NCBI RefSeq assembly: GCF_000413055.1
Contig: NZ_KE332518.1
Location: 141,490 to 205,489 of the forward strand
Length of the DNA stretch: 64,000 nucleotides
Reading direction: 5' to 3'
Source of the DNA: Treponema maltophilum ATCC 51939
Lineage (GTDB): Bacteria > Spirochaetota > Spirochaetia > Treponematales > Treponemataceae
In this document: positions 51,861 through 61,180 of the stretch, piece by piece
Layout of the letters: every line of letters begins with the position of its first letter
Numbering within the stretch: the first letter of the stretch is position 1
Notes under the pieces: model-generated
Databases searched by the model: none
The model's input: the letters and a program-made list of their open reading frames with translations, nothing else
What the model was told of the DNA's origin: nothing
Position numbers and translations under genes: made by a program

Positions 51861-53138
51861 ATGCACATAGAAACACAATGCCTGCATGCAGGCTATACGC
51901 CCGAAAACGGCGCTCCGCAGGTTATGCCGATTGTTCAAAGCACAACGTACCGTTTCGATTCCACCGAACATATCGCCCGCCTTTTCGATATGCCGACCGA
52001 ATATATGTATTCGCGCATATCCAATCCCACCTGCGATGCGGTCGAAAAAAAACTTGCAGCCCTTGAAGGCGGCGTCGGCGCAATGCTTACGTCCAGCGGT
52101 CAGGCGGCTTCTTTGCTGTCCGTTTTGAACCTTTGTTCGGCAGGCGACAGTTTTGTTTCCGCGTCGACGATATACGGCGGCACCGTCAACCTTTTTGCCG
52201 TAACCTTAAAGAAGTTCGGCATCGAATGCATATGGGTCGACGCCGACGCTCCGGCCGAAACCATACGGGCGGCTTTTAAACCGAACACCAAAGCGTTTTT
52301 TTGCGAAACGCTTGCAAACCCCGCTTTAGCCGTCTGCGATATCGAAAAACTTGCGCACATCGCTCACGAAAACGGCGTTCCGCTCATTGTCGACAATACC
52401 TTTGCGACGCCGTATTTGTGCCGGCCTATAGAATGGGGCGCGGACATCGTCGTTCATTCCACGACAAAATATTTGGACGGACATGCGCTGCAAGTCGGCG
52501 GCGTGATCATCGATTCGGGAAAATTCGACTGGGCCTCCGCGCATAAAAAAAGCGGCAAGTACGCCGACTTTATCGAGCCGGACGACAGCTATCACGGCGT
52601 CGTGTATACGCGGGAGTTCGGCAATCTTGCCTACATTATAAAAGCGCGTATGCAGCTGATGCGGGATTTCGGTTGTTACCCGTCGGCGCATTCGGCTTTT
52701 TTATTGAATTTGGGTTTGGAAACGATTCCTGTGCGCATGAAGCAATACTGTGAAAACGCGTTGCGTGTTGCCGAGTTTTTTAAAAACTCGCCTAAAATCG
52801 AATCGGTGCGCTATCCCGGCCTTATAGGCGACAAGTATTACAAGGTCGCGCAAAAATACCTTCCGCTCGGCGCAAGCGGCGTTGTCAGCATAACGGTAAA
52901 GGGCGGACGATCCGGTGCCGTGCGCTTTATGGATGCGCTGAAGCTTGCTTCGAACGTCGTACACGTTGCCGACATCAGAACCTGCGTGCTTCATCCGGCT
53001 TCGGCTACGCACCGCCAGCTTACGGACGAACAGCTGAAAGCGGCCGGAATCGACGGCGGTTTGGTGCGCTTTTCGTGCGGACTTGAAAACGTGCAGGATA
53101 TTATCGACGATATAGAGCGCGCGCTCGAAAAGGTGTAA
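51861..53138 (+). CDS. metY: O-acetylhomoserine sulfhydrylase / PLP Cys-Met metabolism enzyme
   Basis: A 425-aa PLP enzyme. Family marks: LHAGYTPENGAPQVMPIVQS at the N-terminus, YSRISNPTCDAVEKKLAALE, and the PLP lysine in HSTTKYLDGH. O-acetylhomoserine sulfhydrylase is the best call from overall length and the insertion before TREFGNLAYI; methionine gamma-lyase is the alternative. A short AAGG lies just before the start. A strong terminator follows. Confidence 0.88.
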   Translation: MHIETQCLHAGYTPENGAPQVMPIVQSTTYRFDSTEHIARLFDMPTEYMYSRISNPTCDAVEKKLAALEGGVGAMLTSSGQAASLLSVLNLCSAGDSFVSASTIYGGTVNLFAVTLKKFGIECIWVDADAPAETIRAAFKPNTKAFFCETLANPALAVCDIEKLAHIAHENGVPLIVDNTFATPYLCRPIEWGADIVVHSTTKYLDGHALQVGGVIIDSGKFDWASAHKKSGKYADFIEPDDSYHGVVYTREFGNLAYIIKARMQLMRDFGCYPSAHSAFLLNLGLETIPVRMKQYCENALRVAEFFKNSPKIESVRYPGLIGDKYYKVAQKYLPLGASGVVSITVKGGRSGAVRFMDALKLASNVVHVADIRTCVLHPASATHRQLTDEQLKAAGIDGGLVRFSCGLENVQDIIDDIERALEKV

Positions 53139-53149
53139 AAGGCCGACAA

Positions 53150-53181
53150 GGAGTTCCTTTTAACTGTTTAAAAGGAACTCC
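53150..53181 (+). terminator. Strong terminator after metY
   Basis: GGAGTTCCTTTT (53150-53161) pairs perfectly with AAAAGGAACTCC (53170-53181), 12-bp stem and 8-nt loop. A T-rich stretch follows 15 bases on. The remaining 180 bases to the next gene are AT-rich with a TATAAT near 53336 but no clear -35. Confidence 0.75.
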
Positions 53182-53362
53182 CAACTATTTGGTCTTTTTG
53201 CAGCATTTTTTCTTTCGGTTTTCGGCCTGTTTTGTTTCGGACGGGTTTTTCCTTCTCATAACGTATTAAAAAATTAAACACATAATCCGGAAACGCTTGC
53301 AATTGAAACGACGTGGAGAATGGATAAAAACAATTATAATGTAAATACTGTTTGAGGTTTTA

Positions 53363-54619
53363 ATGCTTTTAACAAATGTAATGCGCTTTTTTTTAGCTCA
53401 TCAGATACAACCTTTTATATTTCAACAGGCTAAAGATTTTTTACCGGATATGAATGTTCCACATTTCGGTTTATATGTACATATTCCGTTTTGTAAAGTG
53501 CTTTGCCCTTTTTGTCCGTATTACAAAATTCATTATGAGGCCGATACGGCTTCTTCTTATTTGCAAGCATTACTGCGTGAAATTGATATGGTTGCACGGA
53601 AGCTTTTTCAATCTAAAAAACAACAAGTAACCAGTCTTTATTTCGGCGGCGGGAGTCCCGCGTTAATGATTGATGATCTTCATACCATTCGGAATAAAAT
53701 AAATACTCATTTTGAGATAGAAGGAAATACCGGTATAGAATTACATCCGCGCGATGTGCGGTATGATACCGCCGCAAAACTTGCCGATGCCGGTTTTGAC
53801 ATGGTAAGTATCGGGATTCAGTCATTTGATGAAAGATTATTATCAAATTTAAAGAGAGAGAGCATTGATGCCGATGTCATATTTGCATCACTACGAAGTA
53901 ATAAATTTAAAGCCGTTGATGTAGATTTAATTTTCGGTATTCCCGGACAAACTGAAAAAGATTTACAATGTGATTTTATTAAAGCGGTAGAACTCGGTGC
54001 TACACAAATTTCCACCTATCCGTTTATTGATTTTTCTTATGCTGATAATTCCCAAAAACCTCAAGGTCATACAAAACAAAAAAAGCTGTTATCGGTTCTT
54101 TTGGAAACGGCTGACAAAATGAATTTTACGCGAACATCGGTTTGGACATTCGGTAAAAAAGAATGTCCGCGTTATTCGTCAATTACCAGAGATTGTTTTC
54201 TCGGCTTTGGACCAAGCGCCACCTCCTTAGGCAAAGAAGCGTTTAAAGTAAATACTTTTTCAGTTGATGAATACATTAGAGGAATAGAAAAAAATACAAT
54301 ACCGACAGCATTAAAAATGCAATTTACTGCGAGAACACGTAAATTATATTGGCTTTTTTGGAATTGTTATAACGGTACATTATATGAATCGGAATATGCG
54401 GCTTTATTCTTATCTGAACTTAAAAAGGATTTTTCTTTTTGGCTGCAACTTGGAACTATAACGGGTTTATTACAAAAAACCGACTTCGGCTGGCGGCTTA
54501 CCGATAAAGGAAGCTATTATTTTCATTGGGTGGAACAAGAGTACACACATCAATACATCGATAAAACATGGGATACCGCCATGCACAATCCCTGGCCTGA
54601 AAAATTGAAACTGTATTAG
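53363..54619 (+). CDS. HemN/HutW-like radical SAM protein in AT-rich DNA
   Basis: A 418-aa radical SAM enzyme. The 4Fe-4S cysteines are C44, C48 and C51 (CKVLCPFC), preceded by GLYVHIPF as in HemN. The SAM motif SLYFGGGSPALM and a HemN-type GFGPSATSLG follow. Coproporphyrinogen-oxidase or heme-processing (HutW) chemistry is suggested, but no heme genes are adjacent. Base composition is clearly AT-richer than the neighbours and codon choice differs, which points to recent transfer. GAGG lies five bases before the start. Confidence 0.82.
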   Translation: MLLTNVMRFFLAHQIQPFIFQQAKDFLPDMNVPHFGLYVHIPFCKVLCPFCPYYKIHYEADTASSYLQALLREIDMVARKLFQSKKQQVTSLYFGGGSPALMIDDLHTIRNKINTHFEIEGNTGIELHPRDVRYDTAAKLADAGFDMVSIGIQSFDERLLSNLKRESIDADVIFASLRSNKFKAVDVDLIFGIPGQTEKDLQCDFIKAVELGATQISTYPFIDFSYADNSQKPQGHTKQKKLLSVLLETADKMNFTRTSVWTFGKKECPRYSSITRDCFLGFGPSATSLGKEAFKVNTFSVDEYIRGIEKNTIPTALKMQFTARTRKLYWLFWNCYNGTLYESEYAALFLSELKKDFSFWLQLGTITGLLQKTDFGWRLTDKGSYYFHWVEQEYTHQYIDKTWDTAMHNPWPEKLKLY

Positions 54620-54659
54620 AATTGCTCATCTTATTATAATAAAGTGTCGTTTTCATTTG

Positions 54660-54944
54660 TTATAGCAGCCTATAAAGCTGTATAAGATCTTTTTTGTTTT
54701 CGGACATACTTTCATTGTCTAAAATGTGAAAGCCGTTTTCTATATAGAAATTTACTACCTTTTCTGTTTTTTCACACTCGACAAAAACCGTTTTTCCGCT
54801 GGTTAAATTTAAAATATGTTTTGCTTGTTTTAAAACAATATTCATTAAAGAAGAAAATTCACCGATACAAGATTTAAAAAGTTTTCTCCACCATCTGTTG
54901 CCAATATATTCCGCCCTGCCCGTTACAAATTCTCTTATCCGTTC
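54660..54944 (-). pseudogene. 3' fragment of a GNAT acetyltransferase
   Basis: An ATG-started frame (54660-54845) encodes only the C-terminal part of a GNAT protein (FVECEKTEKVVNFYIENGF). The same frame stays open upstream without a start to at least 54944 (residues include VTGRAEYIGNRWWRK), where it runs into the 3' end of sdaAA. The N-terminal half is missing. It is AT-rich like the radical SAM gene and is probably debris of the same acquired segment. Confidence 0.6.
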
Positions 54945-55837
54945 AGCAGGGTTTTACGCAGCAGCTTGCCGGTTTTAGTTGCGGCGATGCCGCCGCGCGC
55001 CGTTTCTTTCAATTCAAAGGGAAGCATTTTGCCGACGCGGTACATCGCTTCGAGCACTTCATCGGCCGGGATGGGGCTTGTCATACCCGCAAGAGCCATG
55101 TCGGCGCTGAGCAGGGCATTTACGGCTTGGCTTGCGTTCCGCTGTGCGCAGGGCACCTGTACCAAGCCCGCAACCGGATCGCAGATAAGGCCCATAGCGT
55201 TCATGAGGCAAAAGCAAAACGCGTCGAGACTTTGCGCGGGCGTGCCTCCGGCAAACTCGACCGCCGCGGCGGAGGCCATTCCCGCAGCCGAAGCGCATTC
55301 GGCTTGGCAGCCGCCTTCGGCACCCGATACGGTTGCGTTTTTAACGATGACGGCTCCTATGCCCGAAGCGGTCAGCAGGGCTTTAAGAATCTTTTTGCGT
55401 CCCGCTGCGCCCGCTGTATCGGCCGAAGAAGAGAATACTTCCCGCTCTTTCAGCGCGATAAGAACGGCCGGAATAATGCCGCTTGCTCCGGCGGTCGGCG
55501 CGGCGCAAATGCGCCCCATCGAAGCGTTTACTTCGCTGACCGAAAGCGCAAGGGCGATAACCCGATTGATAAAGGTGCCGCATAAACCCGGCGTTTTTTT
55601 ATTGTATGCATTATGCCGGCAGGCATAACCGCTTATAAGATTGCCGGCGGTGGCAAGCGGCTTATCCAAAGCCTTGGCGGCCGATTCTTCCATGACGGTA
55701 AAGCGCTTGTCAAGTTCGGCAAAAACGGCATTTTCCGTCGTATTTTGCACGGTGCATTCGTTTTCCAAAATGATGCGCCACAGCGCTTCTTTTTTTTCGG
55801 AACACAGCGATAAAAGCTGTTCAAAATTCTGATACAT
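54935..55837 (-). CDS. sdaAA: L-serine ammonia-lyase, iron-sulfur-dependent, alpha subunit
   Basis: A 300-aa subunit of the oxygen-sensitive enzyme that converts L-serine to pyruvate and ammonia. Cluster-binding cysteines lie in LICDPVAG and VPCAQRN. The family's SASGIIPAVLIALKE-type loop is seen as TAGASGIIPAVLIA. AGGA lies six bases before the start, which overlaps the beta-subunit gene by 17 nt. The 3' end abuts a foreign acetyltransferase fragment. Confidence 0.94.
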   Translation of the reverse strand: MYQNFEQLLSLCSEKKEALWRIILENECTVQNTTENAVFAELDKRFTVMEESAAKALDKPLATAGNLISGYACRHNAYNKKTPGLCGTFINRVIALALSVSEVNASMGRICAAPTAGASGIIPAVLIALKEREVFSSSADTAGAAGRKKILKALLTASGIGAVIVKNATVSGAEGGCQAECASAAGMASAAAVEFAGGTPAQSLDAFCFCLMNAMGLICDPVAGLVQVPCAQRNASQAVNALLSADMALAGMTSPIPADEVLEAMYRVGKMLPFELKETARGGIAATKTGKLLRKTLLNG

Positions 55838-56507
55838 ATTTTTCCTGCAAATCGATAACCGTTACCGAAACGACGTTCGCCGACCGGTCGAGCTTTTCTT
55901 TTATGCCGCTGTCCACCGGGGAGTCCGTTTCTATAACGCAGCACGCCGTGCCGCCTTTTTCGGTGCGGCTCACTTTCATAACCGCAATATTTATCTTGTT
56001 TTGCGCCAATATGCTTGAAATTTCGCTGATAACGCCGGGAACGTCTTTTTGCACAACTACCAGCGTATTCGTTTCCGCGGCGAATTCCGTGTCGAAGCCG
56101 TTTATCGACTTAATCAAAATGCGGCCCCCGCCGATCGAAGAACCGACGATGTCGGTTTGCGTGCCGCCGTCTTTTATAAACGTTATTTTTACCGAATTTT
56201 CGTGCATGCCTTCCAAATCGGCTTCATAAAATTCGTACTGCAAACCGGCTTCGCGCGCATAGGCAAACGAGTCGGCAATGCGTTCGTCGTCTTCAAAAAA
56301 GCCCAAGACGCCGGCAACCAAGGCCTTGTCGGTGCCGTGTCCGCGGTAGGTTTCGGCAAAGCTGCCGTACAAACCGAAGCGCACTTTCGCAAAAGGCGGG
56401 CGGGCGATCGCCGATGCAATTCTGCCCAAGCGTGCGGCACCCGCCGTGTGCGAACTTGAGGGGCCTGTCATAATAGGGCCGGTAACTTGAAAAACGCTTA
56501 TATCCAT
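55821..56507 (-). CDS. sdaAB: L-serine ammonia-lyase, iron-sulfur-dependent, beta subunit
   Basis: A 228-aa subunit. The N-terminal serine dehydratase beta domain includes VTGPIMTGPSSSHTAGAARL. The C-terminal ACT domain (VVVQKDVPGVISEISSILAQ) may bind serine. It lies 19 bases downstream of prfA, with AGAGG before its start, so it is in the prfA operon. Confidence 0.94.
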   Translation of the reverse strand: MDISVFQVTGPIMTGPSSSHTAGAARLGRIASAIARPPFAKVRFGLYGSFAETYRGHGTDKALVAGVLGFFEDDERIADSFAYAREAGLQYEFYEADLEGMHENSVKITFIKDGGTQTDIVGSSIGGGRILIKSINGFDTEFAAETNTLVVVQKDVPGVISEISSILAQNKINIAVMKVSRTEKGGTACCVIETDSPVDSGIKEKLDRSANVVSVTVIDLQEKYVSEF

Positions 56508-56525
56508 ACTTCACGCCTCTTAGGT

Positions 56526-57590
56526 CTAGCCGTTTTTCAGCCGCTCTTCCTTTGCATAAATGCACAGCGCGTCTATGAGTTCGTCGCAAAAACCCTGCAT
56601 AATCTGGTCGAGCTTGTACAGCGTAAGGTTTATGCGGTGATCGGTTACGCGGTTTTGCGGAAAATTGTACGTGCGGATTCTTTCGGAACGTTCGCCCGTT
56701 CCGACCATGCTTTTGCGTGCGGCCGCACGTTCGGCATTTTTTTTCGATTCTTCCAAATCGAAAAGCCGCGCACGCAAAACGCGCAAAGCTTTTGCCTTGT
56801 TTTTTATCTGACTTTTTTCGTCCTGCTGAATGACGACGAGCCCCGTCGGCAAGTGGGTAAGCCGCACCGCCGAATCGGTTGTGTTGACGCACTGTCCGCC
56901 CGGGCCGCCCGCCCTCATAACGTCGATGCGCAAATCTTCAGGCTTTATTTCTATTTCGGTTTCTTCGGCTTCCGGCAAAACCGCCACCGTAACGGCACTC
57001 GTATGCACGCGCCCCTGCGATTCGGTTTCCGGCACGCGCTGAACGCGGTGCACGCCGCCTTCATAGCGCAAACTGCCATATACGTATTTTCCGCTTATTG
57101 AAAAAGAGATTTCCTTATAGCCGCCCACTTCGGTTTCGTTTGCATTCATGATTTCATACGACCAGCCCTTCATGTCGGCATAGCGCGTGTACATGCGGAA
57201 AAGGTCGGCCGCAAAAAGGGACGCTTCGTCTCCGCCGGCGCCCCCGCGGATTTCCATAATGATATTTTTTTCTTCAAGCGGATCGGGCGGAATCAAAAGA
57301 AGCTTCAGTTTTTCTTCGACGCCGGGCTGTTTTTCTTCCAGCTCCTTTAATTCTTCCCGCGCAAATTCTTTCATGTCGTGATCGCTTTCTTCGGTAATAA
57401 GATGCTTTGCGTCCTCAATTCCCTGAAGCAATTTTTTATATTCGCCGAAAGCTTCGTTTACTTCGCTTAAATAAGCGTGCTCGCGCATGGTTTCTTTATA
57501 TTTTTTCGGATTTTTTATCAACTCCGGGTCCTGAATAATTTGATTCAGTTCCTCGAACCGCGTTTGCATTTCTTCAAGCCGTTTAATCAT
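56526..57590 (-). CDS. prfA: Peptide chain release factor 1
   Basis: A 354-aa class I release factor for UAA and UAG. The catalytic GGQ is at residues 231-233; the following residue is Cys rather than the common His ([13 protein letters not shown]). The stop-codon-reading tripeptide region reads [10 protein letters not shown] (residues 185-194), and the N-terminal coiled-coil domain is full length. The start at 57590 lies six bases after a -10 box with no ribosome site. It heads the prfA-sdaAB-sdaAA operon. Confidence 0.95.
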   Translation of the reverse strand: MIKRLEEMQTRFEELNQIIQDPELIKNPKKYKETMREHAYLSEVNEAFGEYKKLLQGIEDAKHLITEESDHDMKEFAREELKELEEKQPGVEEKLKLLLIPPDPLEEKNIIMEIRGGAGGDEASLFAADLFRMYTRYADMKGWSYEIMNANETEVGGYKEISFSISGKYVYGSLRYEGGVHRVQRVPETESQGRVHTSAVTVAVLPEAEETEIEIKPEDLRIDVMRAGGPGGQCVNTTDSAVRLTHLPTGLVVIQQDEKSQIKNKAKALRVLRARLFDLEESKKNAERAAARKSMVGTGERSERIRTYNFPQNRVTDHRINLTLYKLDQIMQGFCDELIDALCIYAKEERLKNG

Positions 57591-57596
57591 AGCTTT

Positions 57597-57625
57597 ATTA
57601 TACAAAAAACAAACGCCGCGGACAA
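57597..57625 (-). promoter_or_regulatory. Promoter of prfA (leaderless type)
   Basis: Minus strand: TTGTCC (57620-57625), 17-bp spacer, TATAAT (57597-57602), six bases (AAAGCT), ATG at 57590. The hexamers match those of the Crp-like gene exactly. Confidence 0.65.
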
Positions 57626-57767
57626 GAGAGACGAATTGACAGAGAATCGAATTATCTCACGTTAAAGCTAACCGAAAAAAACGGGAACGATAATGCGGAA
57701 AAATAGAATACTTGTATCGATCTGATGCCGGAATGATTCAAAAAGGATTTTTATCGATTGTGCGCTC

Positions 57768-57797
57768 TTGACATATTTCCCGCTTTTCTGTTATCTT
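57768..57797 (+). promoter_or_regulatory. Promoter of tRNA-Ala
   Basis: TTGACA (57768-57773) followed after 17-18 bp by TTATCTT (57791-57797). The tRNA 5' end lies 13 bases downstream. The 140 bases between the prfA promoter and here show nothing else. Confidence 0.5.
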
Positions 57798-57809
57798 GGT
57801 TATACTTTC

Positions 57810-57883
57810 GGGGGTGTAGCTCATCTGGCTAGAGCGATTGCATGGCATGCAATAGGTAAGGGGTTCAAGTCCCCTCATCTCCA
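57810..57883 (+). tRNA. tRNA-Ala (GGC)
   Basis: 74 nt. Acceptor GGGGGTG pairs with CATCTCC and contains the G3:U70 identity pair of tRNA-Ala. Anticodon loop ATGGCAT gives GGC, T-loop GGTTCAAGTCC. CCA is not encoded. A weak hairpin with a T7 run (about 57891-57917) follows and may terminate it. Confidence 0.93.
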
Positions 57884-58059
57884 GTTTTCGACAAAAACAT
57901 CATTTTGTTTTTTTATCATTTCGATTTTGTTTCCGATAAAATAGTATTGATAACTTGCACTGTTTTCGTTCGCATCGTCTACGCGTTCTCTTCGCACTCT
58001 TTACTTATCCGGCAATATGGTTTATGATTGAAGCGGTCTTAAAGACCATGGAGGATATT

Positions 58060-58221
58060 ATGGCAAAATATGTATGCACGGTTTGCGGGTATGAATACGA
58101 CCCGGCCGTAGGCGATCCGGACGGCAGCATTGCACCCGGCACGGCTTTTGAAGATATTCCCGACGATTGGGTATGCCCCGTATGCGGAGTCGGAAAAGAC
58201 AGTTTTTCAAAAGTCGAATAA
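58060..58221 (+). CDS. Rubredoxin
   Basis: A 53-aa iron electron carrier. The four iron-binding cysteines lie in CTVCGY (residues 6-9) and CPVCG (39-42), with the usual [10 protein letters not shown] and DDWVCPVCG. It probably serves oxygen or superoxide detoxification or other redox partners, none adjacent. The start at 58060 has GGAGG six bases upstream; 35 upstream in-frame codons are unrelated. Confidence 0.96.
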   Translation: MAKYVCTVCGYEYDPAVGDPDGSIAPGTAFEDIPDDWVCPVCGVGKDSFSKVE

Positions 58222-58223
58222 GA

Positions 58224-59321
58224 TTACCGGCCGGTGCTTTTCGGTTGTTCCGTAAAAAAATCGAAAGACAGCGGCAAATGGTCGGAGTAGCCTGCGCCCT
58301 TGTACAGATCGTAGCGGAACGGAATTCCGCCCGGTTGCGTATGCGGCCCGCTGTCGAGTACCGAAAAGGCCGGCGCAAAAACAAACTCGTTATAAAAAAA
58401 GTGATCGATTTTTTCCCATGTTTCCCGAAAATAATACGAACCCGATCCGCCGCCGATAAACCATGCGGATAAAAGTTCGGCATGCTCCCGTTCCGTTTCC
58501 GCTTTTTGCGGCTGCAAGTCATACGCCATGGACACGGTTTTTCCCTTTACGGCGTCTTCTTCAATGTTGAATTCTTCGAGCGCGCGGTTAAAATCGCCGC
58601 AGACGATAAGGGGCTCGGAAGGATACGCGCTTGCAACCTCGCGGATACGCCGCGCAAGTAAACATTCCTGCAAATCGCGCCACAATTCGCTTTTTTGTGC
58701 GCCGCCGCTTTTCGACTTCCAGTGGCAGGCAAAAAGAACAAAAGGCCGCCCGCCGCTTTCGGCGTGCACTTCGAGCAAAGGCCGGAGCGGAGGCTGACTT
58801 ACACGATTCAAGGCGCCGCCCCCGTCAAAGAGCGCGCGTATGTCGATTTGGTGAACCGCAGCTTCGTGTATCGGAAGCCGCGACAAAACGGCAATGCCCA
58901 AACTTCCGCCCTCGTCAAATGCAAAAATCGCTTGCGGCCGTGATTGCGAAAAAACGGAAAAACCTGCGCACAGATTTACGATATCCTGCAAAACCTCTTC
59001 GTTTTCCACTTCTTCGAATACATAGATGTCCGCGGGATGCTCTTTAATAAAGCCGCACAGATTTTCCAAACGTCGCTCGTATTTTTCGCGGTTCCACGCG
59101 CCGCCCGAAGCGCGGAATTCCTTGTATTCGGTTCCGCACGTATGCGCATCGAAAAAAGTTTGCACGTTCCAGCTGATAATGCGGACGCTCCGGCTTTCGG
59201 ACGCGCAGCTTCCCGAAACAAAGACTGCAAAGCACAGGCACAAAATGCGTACAAACGCCGCAAGTGTGCAGCTTTGTACGCAAGTCTTTTTACCGCCGCA
59301 TCCTTTCCGCGTGTTTTTCAT
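58224..59321 (-). CDS. Endonuclease/exonuclease/phosphatase-family lipoprotein
   Basis: A 365-aa protein. The signal sequence ends in lipobox SGSC (Cys about 39). The EEP domain shows IISWNVQTFFD, FEEVEN, FACHWKSKSGG, VCGDFN and SDHLPLSF, so the metal-dependent hydrolase active site is intact. It is likely tethered outside the cytoplasmic membrane and could cleave extracellular DNA, RNA or phospholipid headgroups. AAAGGGGG precedes the start. Its leader (59322-59390) has TATAAT at 59385-59390 on the minus strand and a GGCGTTG/CAACGCC hairpin. Confidence 0.85.
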   Translation of the reverse strand: MKNTRKGCGGKKTCVQSCTLAAFVRILCLCFAVFVSGSCASESRSVRIISWNVQTFFDAHTCGTEYKEFRASGGAWNREKYERRLENLCGFIKEHPADIYVFEEVENEEVLQDIVNLCAGFSVFSQSRPQAIFAFDEGGSLGIAVLSRLPIHEAAVHQIDIRALFDGGGALNRVSQPPLRPLLEVHAESGGRPFVLFACHWKSKSGGAQKSELWRDLQECLLARRIREVASAYPSEPLIVCGDFNRALEEFNIEEDAVKGKTVSMAYDLQPQKAETEREHAELLSAWFIGGGSGSYYFRETWEKIDHFFYNEFVFAPAFSVLDSGPHTQPGGIPFRYDLYKGAGYSDHLPLSFDFFTEQPKSTGR

Positions 59322-59429
59322 AGCCGCCCCCTTTCGAAAGCGCCGTTTCGGCGTTGCACCAACGCCGGCGGTACTTCCGTCTATTATTATAGGGCGCGCC
59401 GATAAAAAAAGTGTATGTAAGCCTGATGA

Positions 59430-59478
59430 TTTTACCCGAAAAGCTCAACCGTGACGCCTGCGAACTGACATTACCTCC
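59430..59478 (-). repeat. Partial copy D of the nested inverted-repeat element
   Basis: The segment TTTACCCGAAAAGCTCAACC (59430-59449) onward to ACATTACCTCC aligns with the right half of copy C (59612-59658). The opposite half is absent, so it cannot form the full structure. Confidence 0.55.
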
Positions 59479-59516
59479 GACAAACCGGTCTCTCTCCGCG
59501 TGATACATATGTTGGG

Positions 59517-59699
59517 CGGCGGGTTTTATATACTTTCTAAAAGTACGGGTAAAATAAGATACAGGCAATGTCATGGCCGCGAGACGCTTTGAGCGTTTGG
59601 CTCGGGTAATTGTACCCGAAAAGCTCAACCGCGGCGCATGCGGACTGACATTGCCTCCGCATATTTTCTATACTGTACGAATGATTATGAAACCCGCCG
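59517..59699. repeat. Nested inverted-repeat element, copy C (about 183 bp)
   Basis: Terminal arms CGGCGGGTTT (59517-59526) and AAACCCGCCG (59690-59699). Second stem GGCAATGTCA (59564-59573) with TGACATTGCC (59646-59655). CCGCG (59577-59581) and TTGAGC (59589-59594) face GCTCAA (59623-59628) and CGCGG (59630-59634). Apical stem TCGGGTA/TACCCGA (59602-59619). Relative to copies A and B it is reversed. It begins seven bases after the ychF stop. Confidence 0.75.
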
Positions 59700-59705
59700 T
59701 TCGAA

Positions 59706-60839
59706 CTATTTCGTTACATTAAATTTGAAAAATATAACGTCGCCGTCTTGGACGACATAGTCGCGCCCTTCGACGCGGTATTTTCCGGCGGCCTTTATAG
59801 CGGCTTCCGATCCGTAGGTTTTAAAATCTTCAAACGAATACACTTCGGCTTTTACAAAGCCTTTTTCAAAATCGGTGTGAATAACGCCGGCCGCTTGGGG
59901 CGCGGTATCTCCCGCGCGGATTGTCCATGCGCGGCACTCGTCTTCGCCGGCGGTAAAAAACGTGCGCAGTCCCAAAAGACGATAAGCCGTCCGCGCCAAA
60001 ACGCTCAAGCCGGACTCTTTCAGTCCCAGTTCGCTTAAAAATTCGCTGCGCTCGGCTTCGCTTTCTATGCCGGCAAGTTCGGCTTCGAATTTTCCGCAGA
60101 TAACGACTACGTCCGAAGCGCTGCCGTCGGCAAAGCGTTCGGAAGCCGCGATCTTTTTTACGGTTTCTATATAGCGGTTGCCGTTTTTTGCGCCTTCTTC
60201 ATCCGTATTGCATACGTACAGCTGCGGCTTCATTGTTATAAGATGCAGATCGTACACGGCCTCTTTTTCGTCGTCGGTTAACGAAGCGAAGCGCGCGCTT
60301 TTGCCGTTTTCCAAAAGCGGTTTTATTTTATCCAAAGCCGACAATATAACCGCAGCTTTTTTTTGCTCGTCTTTACCCATAACGCGTGCGGCGCGGTTCG
60401 CCTTTTCAATGCGCTTTTCGACCGTATCCAAATCGGCAAAGGCAAGTTCCATATTGATCGTTTCGATATCGTCGGCCGGATCTATCTTGTTTGCCACATG
60501 CACAATATCGTCGTTGTCGAAGCAGCGCACAACGTGCGCCAAAATGCCGACTTCGCGTATATGTGCCAAAAACTGATTTCCCAGCCCTTCGCCCTTCGAC
60601 GCGCCTTTTACCAAACCGGCAATATCGACAAATTCGACGGAAGCCGGAACGCGTCGTTTTGAAGCGAATTTTTCAAATAAAAAATCGAGCCTTTCGTCGG
60701 GCAAATCCACAATACCGATATTCGGATTTATCGTGCAAAAAGGATAATTCGCCGCTTCGGCGGGAGCCGACGTAAGTGCGGAAAAAATGGTCGATTTGCC
60801 TACATTCGGCAATCCGGCAATACCGCAATTAAGAGCCAT
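59706..60839 (-). CDS. ychF: Redox-regulated ATPase/GTPase YchF (Obg family)
   Basis: A 377-aa P-loop protein. Walker A is GLPNVGKST (residues 8-16), switch II is DIAGLVKGASKGEG, and an NxxE-type specificity motif in place of NKxD (LYVCNTDEE) explains the family's ATP preference. The C-terminal TGS-like domain includes RAWTIRAGDTAPQAAG. It binds ribosomes and is linked to stress responses. AGGA lies seven bases before the start. Confidence 0.94.
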   Translation of the reverse strand: MALNCGIAGLPNVGKSTIFSALTSAPAEAANYPFCTINPNIGIVDLPDERLDFLFEKFASKRRVPASVEFVDIAGLVKGASKGEGLGNQFLAHIREVGILAHVVRCFDNDDIVHVANKIDPADDIETINMELAFADLDTVEKRIEKANRAARVMGKDEQKKAAVILSALDKIKPLLENGKSARFASLTDDEKEAVYDLHLITMKPQLYVCNTDEEGAKNGNRYIETVKKIAASERFADGSASDVVVICGKFEAELAGIESEAERSEFLSELGLKESGLSVLARTAYRLLGLRTFFTAGEDECRAWTIRAGDTAPQAAGVIHTDFEKGFVKAEVYSFEDFKTYGSEAAIKAAGKYRVEGRDYVVQDGDVIFFKFNVTK

Positions 60840-61119
60840 GGCACAGTCCTTGTTCGGAAGCGCGTGTACGGCCGGCGAGCGGGCGACAACGACACTCCCA
60901 TAAAATGATTGACGCTATTTTATACGCTTTGCATAAAATACGCAAGTTATATGAGCGGGGCAAACATTCTGCATGAGCGGAAATCGGCAACAAACGCCTG
61001 TTTCCGAATACCCGGCATGTTTTTCACCTTATGTCAATATTTATTTTTCAACTTTATTTTATATTGAATTTTTCCGATAATAGTGATTAAGTAAATATGT
61101 TTATTTTACATTTTAATCC
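60840..61119. other. Intergenic region without recognised features
   Basis: About 280 bases between ychF and the chemoreceptor promoter. The right half is strongly AT-rich (61020-61119). No frame, hairpin or repeat-element copy could be supported. Confidence 0.5.
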
Positions 61120-61148
61120 TTGTTGTAATTGACGATTAGTTATATAAT
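61120..61148 (+). promoter_or_regulatory. Promoter of the chemoreceptor operon
   Basis: TTGTTG (61120-61125), 17-bp spacer, TATAAT (61143-61148). A leader of about 26 nt follows with GGAGA before the start, so this promoter is of the ordinary, leadered type. Confidence 0.55.
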
Positions 61149-61180
61149 GTCACCGCAGCATAAGGAGAAAAGGGATTCGT

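Noticed and set aside
58226-58237. Palindrome ACCGGCCGGT at the rubredoxin/EEP junction as a terminator
   Set aside because: No loop of workable size and it is part of the EEP coding sequence.
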